30,966 bases of DNA, taken from contig CAKQTE010000097.1 in the NCBI GenBank assembly GCA_934276485.1, positions 1 through 30,966 on the forward strand. The letters run 5' to 3'. The notes beneath the pieces were generated by a model. That model did no database searches. It saw only the letters and a list, made by a program, of their open reading frames with translations, and was not told where the DNA came from. Both the position numbers and the translations under genes were made by a program. Shown here piece by piece: positions 25,176 through 30,966 of the stretch (its first letter is position 1; each line of letters begins with the position of its first letter). The stretch is from an uncultured Spirochaetales bacterium (GTDB lineage Bacteria > Spirochaetota > Spirochaetia > Sphaerochaetales > Sphaerochaetaceae).

Positions 25176-26540
25176 TCATAGACCAGCTTTCTTTAGGTAT
25201 GCATCAACTGCACGTCTAGCTCTTGCGGTTTCCTTCTCCTCGTCTATCGTTACTAGGCGACCATCTTCAACAATGACTTTTCCCTTAACAACAGTTAGAT
25301 CAACAGGATTTCTGAATCCAACAGTTGCAAGCATTGACTTAGGGTCTCGATCTGCACCAACGAGTTCAAGTCTATTTGGATTGATCATAAAGAGGTCTGC
25401 TGCCTTTCCAACAGCAATTGATCCAATGTCATTTCTTCCTAGAATCTTTGCACTTCCTCTCGTTGCAAGCTTCAAGACATCGTATCCACTTAGGCCATCA
25501 GAGCTTGAATTCAATCTATGTAGCAAGAAACAAACTCTCATCTCCTCTAACAGTGAGTTCCCATCATTGGATGCAGATCCATCAACCGCAAGTCCTACTG
25601 GAACGCCAAGCTTCATCATTTCTGGCACTCTACATATTCCACTAGATAGCTTCATGTTTGAAATTGGACAGTGTGCAACACCTGTTCCGGTTTTCTTTAG
25701 GTGCAATAGCTCTTCGTCATTGAAATGAATTCCATGTGCATACCAAACATCTGGTCCGATCCAGCCTAGGCTTTCCATATAAGCAAGAGGACGCATACCA
25801 GTTCGCTCTAGAACAAAGCGTTCCTCATCCTTTGTCTCACATAGGTGTGTATGCAATCGAACCTTCAATTCACGAGCAAGGAGCGCTGATTCTCTTAGCA
25901 AGTCCTCTGTTACGCTAAATGGAGAGCAAGGAGCGAGAGCTACTTGGCTCATTGAGTTGAATGAAGGATCATGGTAGCGCTTAACAGCCTCAGCACTGTC
26001 CTTGAGAATTCTATCGACACTTTGAACAACAGAGTCCGATGGTAAGCCTCCATCCTTTTTCGAAAGGCTCATCGAACCACGTGAGAAGTGCATTCTGATT
26101 CCCAGGTCTGACGCAGCTTTTGCTTGAGATGGAAGGATGCGTTCTGATGAGTGCTCTGGAAATACATAATGGTGATCAAAGCAAGTTGTACAACCTGTCT
26201 TCAAAAGCTCCCCCATACCAGATATTGAAGATGAATATATCACATCTTCATCTATGTTCTTCCATATCTCATAAAGAGCAACAAGCCAATCAAAGAGTTC
26301 CATGTTCTGAACATGTGGAAGATTGCGAGAGAACACTTGATACAAGTGATGATGGGTGTTGATCAAACCAGGATAGACGATTCCTCCTTTGCAATCGATT
26401 ACTCTATCTGCATTTCTTTCAACTCCACCGATTTCCTTTATCACACCATCTTCGATGTATATAGATGTATTCTTATATACGTTGTCACTATCATCAACAG
26501 ATACCAAAGTGCTTATGTTTTTTAGAAATAGACTACTCAT
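25176..26540 (-). CDS. 8-oxoguanine deaminase-like amidohydrolase
   Basis: A 454-residue metal-dependent hydrolase of the amidohydrolase superfamily (TIM barrel with flanking beta domain). Metal ligands visible: NTHHHLYQ (His63, His65), LHTHLCE (His230 with catalytic Glu235), YAHGIH (His269) and Asp320 in VDGSASND. The segments ELFDWLVALYEIW, CTTCFDHHYVFP and RGSMSLSKKDGGLP closely resemble the Pa0142-type enzymes that deaminate 8-oxoguanine to urate. Related TrzA/AtzA and SsnA-like enzymes are the main alternatives. A strong ribosome site (AGGAGGAG) precedes the ATG. It is divergent from hslO, a redox-activated chaperone, across a 154-bp gap. Confidence 0.85.
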   Translation of the reverse strand: MSSLFLKNISTLVSVDDSDNVYKNTSIYIEDGVIKEIGGVERNADRVIDCKGGIVYPGLINTHHHLYQVFSRNLPHVQNMELFDWLVALYEIWKNIDEDVIYSSSISGMGELLKTGCTTCFDHHYVFPEHSSERILPSQAKAASDLGIRMHFSRGSMSLSKKDGGLPSDSVVQSVDRILKDSAEAVKRYHDPSFNSMSQVALAPCSPFSVTEDLLRESALLARELKVRLHTHLCETKDEERFVLERTGMRPLAYMESLGWIGPDVWYAHGIHFNDEELLHLKKTGTGVAHCPISNMKLSSGICRVPEMMKLGVPVGLAVDGSASNDGNSLLEEMRVCFLLHRLNSSSDGLSGYDVLKLATRGSAKILGRNDIGSIAVGKAADLFMINPNRLELVGADRDPKSMLATVGFRNPVDLTVVKGKVIVEDGRLVTIDEEKETARARRAVDAYLKKAGL

Positions 26541-26559
26541 ATCTCCTCCTATTTAACAG

Positions 26560-26586
26560 GCTATAATGGCTTGTGGAATCTGTCAA
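26560..26586 (-). promoter_or_regulatory. Promoter of the amidohydrolase gene
   Basis: A perfect -35 TTGACA (26586-26581) is followed by a -10-like TATAGC (26565-26560) at a short 15-nt spacing, about 20 bp before the start codon; TAGCCT at 17 nt is the alternative -10. Confidence 0.4.
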
Positions 26587-26638
26587 ATTTTCACTTGTCG
26601 ATAAAATCATCCATGAATATATTTCATTCTTGAAAGAG

Positions 26639-26666
26639 TTCGATAACCTTTCCAAGAGTTGTCGAA
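26639..26666 (+). promoter_or_regulatory. Inverted repeat in the hslO leader/promoter
   Basis: TTCGATAAC (26639-26647) and GTTGTCGAA (26658-26666) form a 9-bp dyad with one G-U position and a 10-nt spacer, 28 bp before the hslO ATG. A third related word, TTGTCGATA, lies at 26595-26603. It does not match the CIRCE element. Either an operator or an RNA hairpin is possible. Confidence 0.35.
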
Positions 26667-26694
26667 TAATATAAGATTCAAAGAGGTGTAAATT

Positions 26695-27621
26695 ATGGAA
26701 AGAATTGAAATTACAGATAAAGAACTATTAGAGCATATCAATGCACTTGAAGATGACAGAAGAGAAGTATACTTAATGGCAGACGAAAGCGTTCGTGTTT
26801 CAGCAGTCTCTGCAACACGCATGATCAACCAAATGCGCGCAAATCACAATACAGGGCTCCTTGAGACATACATTCTAGGTCAAGGATATCTAGCTGGAGC
26901 ACTTCTATCTTCTGAAGTAAAGGGCAACGATAGGATCCAGCTATCAATTGAGTGTGGAGGACCTGTGAAGGGAATGCAGATCGAAGCTTGGGCTTGCGGA
27001 GCTGTCAGGGGTTATCTATTGAATAATCCTATTCCTCTCGAAAAGCCACTCGAGAGTCTCGATACTACTTATATCTATGGCCCAGGATTCTTGTCTCTGA
27101 CAAAGATCCTTGAAGGATCAAAGACTCCATTTACAGGACAGATCATGATGGAGTATGGAAATCTTGCAAACGATCTAGCTCTTTACTACAAGCAATCAGA
27201 GCAGACACCTACACTATTTTACTTCTCATTAAACTTCGATAAAACAGGAAGAGTATGGGGTGCTGGTGGACTATTTATACAAGCTCTTCCTGGATGCAAG
27301 GATTCTGTCTTGGAAGCATTGCAGAACAAAGCAAAGAGCTTGGACAACCTAGGCGCTTGGATTGCAGAGGGAAAGACTATCAACGAATATGTTGAGACTG
27401 AGTTCAAGGAATTTGGTCCAAAGCACTTGGATCACTCACCTATTGGCTTCTCTTGCCCCTGTTCAAGAAAGGCATTTATAGGATATCTTAAGAACCTACC
27501 ACAGAAAGAGAAGGACGAGATCATGGAAGGACATTTCCCTCTAGAGCTTGAATGCTTCAACTGTGGAACAAAGTATAGATTTGAGAAGAGCGAAGTGGAA
27601 ACGCTCTTTAAGGAGAATTAA
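26695..27621 (+). CDS. hslO: Redox-regulated chaperone Hsp33
   Basis: A 308-residue cytoplasmic holdase activated by oxidation. The C-terminal zinc switch is complete: Cys254 and Cys256 (SCPCSRK) and Cys287 and Cys290 (CFNCGTKY), the CxC...CxxC set that releases zinc and forms disulfides under hypochlorite or peroxide plus heat. The N-terminal domain has the family motifs RVSAVSATRM and LLSSEVKGNDRIQLSIECGGP, and ends in the linker KHLDHSPIGFSC. Start ATG has AGAGGTG upstream. Its stop overlaps the rlmKL start by one base (TAATG), so the two are coupled. Confidence 0.95.
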   Translation: MERIEITDKELLEHINALEDDRREVYLMADESVRVSAVSATRMINQMRANHNTGLLETYILGQGYLAGALLSSEVKGNDRIQLSIECGGPVKGMQIEAWACGAVRGYLLNNPIPLEKPLESLDTTYIYGPGFLSLTKILEGSKTPFTGQIMMEYGNLANDLALYYKQSEQTPTLFYFSLNFDKTGRVWGAGGLFIQALPGCKDSVLEALQNKAKSLDNLGAWIAEGKTINEYVETEFKEFGPKHLDHSPIGFSCPCSRKAFIGYLKNLPQKEKDEIMEGHFPLELECFNCGTKYRFEKSEVETLFKEN

Positions 27622-29834
27622 TGATTTATTTTGCAACGAGTGCAGCCAATCAGGGGGATCTGATTGCGCAAGAAGCCAGAAACGCTGGTAGTGACGATGT
27701 TAGGATTACATCATCCGGAGTAGAGTTCTCTGGAGATTTAAGCGTTGGATATCGCTTTTGTTTCCAATCAAGAATCTCATCAAGACTACTACTTGGACTC
27801 TACATTGATGATGATATCCAGAGTGATGAAGAGCTATATGAGGCAACAATGGCTCTTGATTGGGAAAACTACCTGAATCCAAAGAAAACCTTCAAGGTTT
27901 CCTGTACAACCCAGAACTGCAGATGGATTAACAACAACCACTATGCAGCGCTAAAGGTAAAGGACGGTATCTGCGATAGAATCAAGGATAAGTTTGAAGG
28001 CGAAAGACCATTTATCGAGATCAATGATCCAGATTTGGGCATTCATATCCATATCGATGGAAACGTCGTAAAGTGGTATTTGGATTTCTCAGGTGAGAAT
28101 CTATCAATGCGCGGATACAGAGGCGAGCAAACAGAGGCCCTACTAAAGGAGCACCTCGCTGCAGCACTATTATATAGAACAGAATGGAAGAAGACTCTAC
28201 AAGAGGGCAACCCTGCTCCTCTCTACGATCCGTTCTGTGGTTCTGGAACAATTGTTGTAGAAGCAGCTTTGATGGCTTCTGACACAGACCCAGGTCTATT
28301 GAGAAAGAAGCCATATGCGTTCCAGAAGCTCGATAACTATGACGAGAATCTTTTCAATGAGATCAGGAACGAAGCTATCGACAGAAGAGAGAAAGCTCTT
28401 GCGGAGAGGGATATAAGGATCTTCGCTTCCGACAAATCACGATTCGCAGTAGAGGTTTCAAAAGCAGCAGCATTGAAAGCTGGTGTAATGGACCTTATTG
28501 ATTTTTCAGTTACAGCTTTCGAGGATGTTGACCAAGCTCCTGCTGAGCTTGGTTATATCGTAACAGATCCACCCTATGGAGAAAGAATGCAAGTCAAGGC
28601 TATCGACGAGCTATATCAATCCATCGGCGACAAGCTTCAAAGCGTATTCAAGGGATGGAAAGCAACAATCCTTACTGGAAACTCAGAGCTACTGTCAAAT
28701 ATCGATATGAAGCCAGAGAGAACAAACTCCCTATGGAACGGTCCTATCCTATGCCAGGCAGCTCACTACTCCATCTTTACAGATGAAGAGAGAGAGGCAA
28801 TGATCCAGAAAGCAAAGGAGAAGAAGGAAGCACGTCTTAACACGCCTCTTTCAGAGGGTGCTCAGATGGCTTACAACAGACTTGTCAAAAACCTATCTGA
28901 AATAAAGCCAAAGATGGAAGCTGAAGGTGTTACATGCTATAGAATCTATGACGCTGACATGAAGGAATACAATGCAGCAATAGATATCTATGAGGGCAAA
29001 TGGATCGTTCTTGCTGAGTACCAGGCACCAAACACTATCAATCCAGAGGATGCAGAGAGAAGACTCAACGAACTTATCTATGCAACAGAAAGAGCTACAG
29101 GAATCGATTTGGAGAACATCTTTGTAAAACAGAGATCAAAGCAGAAAGGCGACAATCAATATAAGCGTCTTGCTTCTTCAAACCATCAATACATTGCAAA
29201 AGAGAACGATGTAAAGTTCCTTGTTAACTTCACAGACTATCTCGATACAGGTATCTTTTTGGACCACAGACCTGTTAGAAAGATGATCCAGCAGATGGCT
29301 GATGGAAAGAGATTCTTGAACCTATTTTGTTACACAGGAACTGCAACATTGAATGCTATCAAGGGCGGCGCACTATCAACAGATTCTGTTGATGCTTCAA
29401 ACACTTACCTTGAGTGGATGGAACAGAACCTGGAGCTTAATGGATTTCCAACAACGATGGGCAACTTCTTGTATAAAGCAGATGCAATCGATTGGCTTTG
29501 GGACACATATGACAGATATGATTTGATCTTCTGTGATCCTCCAACATTCTCAAACTCCTCAGATAGAAGAACATTTGATGTCCAGCGCGATCAGATGAGA
29601 CTGTTTAAGGCTGCAATGATGCACCTTGCTCCAGGGGGCGTGATGATCTTCAGTACAAACTACACTCGATTCAAGATGGAGAGTGAAGCTTACGAGAATT
29701 ACATCATCGAAGATATCACAGATCAGACTATCGGAGAGGATTTCAAGAACAGTCCAAAGATCCATAAGTGCTATTTGATGAGAAACAAGATCAAGATCAA
29801 ACTCAACCCAAATAGAAAACATAGAGATAGATAA
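27621..29834 (+). CDS. rlmL: Fused 23S rRNA methyltransferase RlmKL (m2G2445 / m7G2069)
   Basis: A 737-residue bifunctional enzyme, as in E. coli RlmKL (702). N-terminal half: ferredoxin-like/THUMP region (about 1-150), then a RlmL methyltransferase with DPFCGSGT (203-210) and DPPYGER (316-322; E. coli has NPPYGER, and DPPY is common in THUMP methyltransferases, so this is not a defect). C-terminal half: RlmK domain with GIFLDHRPVRKMI, motif I FLNLFCYTGTAT and catalytic-loop DPPTFSNS (from Asp639). Both modify 23S rRNA in the peptidyl-transferase part of the large subunit. The fusion is classic for gammaproteobacteria and also occurs in other phyla. It is coupled to hslO and followed by a terminator. 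Confidence 0.93.
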   Translation: MIYFATSAANQGDLIAQEARNAGSDDVRITSSGVEFSGDLSVGYRFCFQSRISSRLLLGLYIDDDIQSDEELYEATMALDWENYLNPKKTFKVSCTTQNCRWINNNHYAALKVKDGICDRIKDKFEGERPFIEINDPDLGIHIHIDGNVVKWYLDFSGENLSMRGYRGEQTEALLKEHLAAALLYRTEWKKTLQEGNPAPLYDPFCGSGTIVVEAALMASDTDPGLLRKKPYAFQKLDNYDENLFNEIRNEAIDRREKALAERDIRIFASDKSRFAVEVSKAAALKAGVMDLIDFSVTAFEDVDQAPAELGYIVTDPPYGERMQVKAIDELYQSIGDKLQSVFKGWKATILTGNSELLSNIDMKPERTNSLWNGPILCQAAHYSIFTDEEREAMIQKAKEKKEARLNTPLSEGAQMAYNRLVKNLSEIKPKMEAEGVTCYRIYDADMKEYNAAIDIYEGKWIVLAEYQAPNTINPEDAERRLNELIYATERATGIDLENIFVKQRSKQKGDNQYKRLASSNHQYIAKENDVKFLVNFTDYLDTGIFLDHRPVRKMIQQMADGKRFLNLFCYTGTATLNAIKGGALSTDSVDASNTYLEWMEQNLELNGFPTTMGNFLYKADAIDWLWDTYDRYDLIFCDPPTFSNSSDRRTFDVQRDQMRLFKAAMMHLAPGGVMIFSTNYTRFKMESEAYENYIIEDITDQTIGEDFKNSPKIHKCYLMRNKIKIKLNPNRKHRDR

Positions 29835-29844
29835 TAGAAAACTC

Positions 29845-29879
29845 AAAGTGCAGAAATCGATAAGGTTTTTGCACTTTTT
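29845..29879 (+). terminator. Rho-independent terminator of hslO-rlmKL
   Basis: AAAGTGCA (29845-29852) pairs with TGCACTTT (29870-29877), an 8-bp stem with a 17-nt loop, running into a T5 stretch (29875-29879) ten bases after the rlmKL stop. Confidence 0.75.
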
Positions 29880-29896
29880 CTTTGCCTTTAGGCATT

Positions 29897-29931
29897 AAAA
29901 ATGTGCCCTTAAGCTTTCGCCTAAGGACACA
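29897..29931 (-). terminator. Strong GAAA-tetraloop terminator of the fic gene
   Basis: On the minus strand, 29931-29902 folds as a 13-bp stem (two G-U pairs) capped by a GAAA tetraloop and followed by T5 (rc of 29897-29901). It lies 29 nt after the fic stop. Together with the plus-strand terminator just to its left it insulates the convergent genes. Confidence 0.85.
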
Positions 29932-29960
29932 ATCTCCTATCACAAAACATATTATATCTG

Positions 29961-30740
29961 TTAATTATCTTCCATTGGAATTGTGATCTCTTCAAGTAGA
30001 TCAACAAGAGCTTGGTAGTCGCCATCTATTGCAGCAATTGATGCTTCCAATACATGGTCAGGATCTGCTGATCCCCAAGATATATAGTATCCTGCACGAG
30101 ATGCGATATATGAGATAAAGAATCGTGTAACCCTGCCATTACCATCAACGAATGGATGAATTGCCTCAAGTTCTCCCATGAAGTATGCCAATTCACTCAA
30201 AAAATCCCAATCGTCATCATCTTCATCAAGCTTTCTTAGCCAATCTGTTGCTTCAAGCTTGTCCATGAGCTCTGTAAGCATACGCTCAATCATCTCAGGT
30301 GGAACAAACTCTGTTCTCTTTGCTGCCGTTTTTCTTCTAAAGAGTCCTGCAGATGGATACAAGTCACCAAACATGTGCTTATGTAGTGACACAAGGTATT
30401 CCAAGGAAAGAGGCATCTCTAGTGGGTGCGCAAGGATTTGAGCTGTTCTGATAGCTGATAGCATTCGATCAACTTCATCTAGATTCTCTTTGTCCTTGAT
30501 TGCGTAGTAGTTAGCTAGGCATCTTGTTCCTGGATATTTTGCAAAGATCTTATCACTTGCAACTTCTTCCCTCTTTAGGCCTAGTTTTTCAATATATTCC
30601 TGAACAAGGAGGTCTGCATCCGCATCTCCTGTTAGAATTTCTTCAAAGAATTTCTCGTCAAAATTTTCGGGTTCACAACCCTCGTTGATAAGCGTAAATC
30701 TGATATAGCTTATGCATGCCTCTAAGCGGCTGCCTTTCAT
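29961..30740 (-). CDS. Fic-domain protein (probable AMP-transferase) with N-terminal VbhA-like inhibitory segment
   Basis: A 259-residue protein. The active-site loop HPFVDGNGRVTR (195-206) is intact: His195, Asp199, Asn201, Arg203 and Arg206 are the residues needed to move AMP from ATP to a target hydroxyl. The preceding flap KRTEFVPPE (141-149), which positions the substrate, is also present. The first 55 residues (ISYIRFTLINEG, then a short GDADADLLVQEYIEKLG helix) resemble the VbhA antitoxin fold and carry the inhibitory motif [S/T]xxxE[G/N] as Thr16...Glu20-Gly21, whose Glu blocks ATP in the resting state. So toxin and antitoxin appear fused. The target is unknown. A single-gene unit with its own promoter and terminator. 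Confidence 0.92.
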   Translation of the reverse strand: MKGSRLEACISYIRFTLINEGCEPENFDEKFFEEILTGDADADLLVQEYIEKLGLKREEVASDKIFAKYPGTRCLANYYAIKDKENLDEVDRMLSAIRTAQILAHPLEMPLSLEYLVSLHKHMFGDLYPSAGLFRRKTAAKRTEFVPPEMIERMLTELMDKLEATDWLRKLDEDDDDWDFLSELAYFMGELEAIHPFVDGNGRVTRFFISYIASRAGYYISWGSADPDHVLEASIAAIDGDYQALVDLLEEITIPMEDN

Positions 30741-30815
30741 AGACCTAAATTACCTCTCCTCGCGAATCAGCGCATAATATTGTTTTTTGTGCATATAAGC
30801 TTAAAACTGGTTTAT

Positions 30816-30844
30816 ATCCTAGCAAAAACAAAGTGTTATATCAA
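30816..30844 (-). promoter_or_regulatory. Promoter of the fic gene
   Basis: TTGATA (30844-30839) and TAGGAT (30821-30816) are 17 nt apart on the minus strand, giving a leader of roughly 70 nt. AGGAGAGG lies 13-20 nt before the ATG, a rather distant ribosome site; a closer AGG sits 3 nt before it. Confidence 0.5.
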
Positions 30845-30851
30845 TAAACCT

Positions 30852-30872
30852 CCTCGGGGTAGAACCCCGAGG
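30852..30872 (-). terminator. GC-rich terminator hairpin after the right-edge gene
   Basis: CCTCGGGGT (30852-30860) pairs perfectly with ACCCCGAGG (30864-30872) around a 3-base loop. It is 8 nt past the stop of the partial minus-strand gene; on that strand only a TTTATT stretch follows after AGG, so it is an imperfect intrinsic terminator. Confidence 0.6.
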
Positions 30873-30880
30873 TATCTCAC

Positions 30881-30966
30881 CTACGCCTCGGGCTCTCCTT
30901 TCGGAAAATTCAATAGCAACTGTTTGTAATCCTTCTCTTTCCCTTGGTTTTTAACATACTCTTTGA
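30881..30966 (-). CDS. C-terminal tail of an unidentified gene (starts beyond the window)
   Basis: An open minus-strand frame of 27 codons ends at TAG 30881-30883. The tail reads KEYVKNQGKEKDYKQLLLNF and then a short acidic end, PKGEPEA, which looks like real protein with a lysine-rich helix. The stop followed at once by a terminator-like hairpin supports a genuine gene end. Too little is present to name a family; some transposase and nuclease families end with similar YVKNQGK wording, but I would not assign it. Confidence 0.4.
   Translation of the reverse strand, partial: KEYVKNQGKEKDYKQLLLNFPKGEPEA

Noticed and set aside
26639..26666. CIRCE heat-shock operator ahead of hslO
   Set aside because: The dyad sequence does not match TTAGCACTC-N9-GAGTGCTAA; kept only as an unassigned inverted repeat.
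27621..29834. Inactive RlmL half because motif IV reads DPPY rather than NPPY
   Set aside because: DPPY occurs in active THUMP-containing guanine-N2 methyltransferases, and the rest of the site (DPFCGSGT, GER) is intact.
1..30966. CRISPR array, tRNA, rRNA or complete insertion sequence
   Set aside because: No regularly spaced repeats, cloverleaf or rRNA-like stretch, or transposase with terminal repeats was seen on either strand.

Overview
The window looks like chromosomal DNA of a low-to-mid GC diderm bacterium, most probably a host-associated spirochaete (Treponema/Sphaerochaeta-like). The outer membrane is implied by a TolC-MacA-MacB efflux operon. The two solute-binding proteins have signal peptides that end in a glycine-rich FASGGSE or FAQGAKEG mature start without a lipobox cysteine, a style common in spirochaetes. 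The lineage call is inference from protein style, not from a marker gene.

Layout. 1-529: C-terminal end of an AAA-ATPase-like/PD-(D/E)XK protein. 614-5200 (minus): nanE followed by a binding protein, ATPase and fused permease of the FbpABC/AfuABC type, preceded by two identical 17-bp operator-like sites and closed by an intrinsic terminator. 5324-6148 (minus): an RpiR/MurR-type SIS-domain regulator that probably acts on those sites. Together these look like a regulon for taking up and using an amino-sugar phosphate or related sugar.

6349-12975 (plus) is an accessory, defence-like block. It holds a DUF234-type archaeal-family ATPase broken by a frameshift in an A7 run, then a very large Type ISP restriction-modification gene interrupted by an in-frame amber codon exactly at helicase motif III. 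An 88-bp imperfect-palindrome repeat occurs in the same orientation on both sides of the ISP gene (7800-7887 and 12984-13071). This island is the most unusual part of the window.

13073-18223 (minus) is one tightly packed operon: an ABC importer of the nitrate/sulfonate/thiamine-precursor type, oligoendopeptidase F and an RlmD-like rRNA uracil methyltransferase. 18322-22734 (minus): tolC, macA, ABC ATPase and FtsX-type permease, with a palindrome-rich leader. 22855-25017 (minus): a PcrA/UvrD helicase. 25176-26540 (minus): an 8-oxoguanine deaminase-like amidohydrolase, divergent from hslO (Hsp33) and the fused rRNA methyltransferase rlmKL at 26695-29834 (plus). 29961-30740 (minus): a Fic protein with a built-in VbhA-like inhibitory helix. 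30881-30966: C-terminal tail of an unidentified gene.

No tRNA, rRNA, CRISPR array or complete insertion sequence was seen. No gene-free stretch exceeds 300 bases; the longest is 7784-8046, which holds one repeat copy and a probable promoter.
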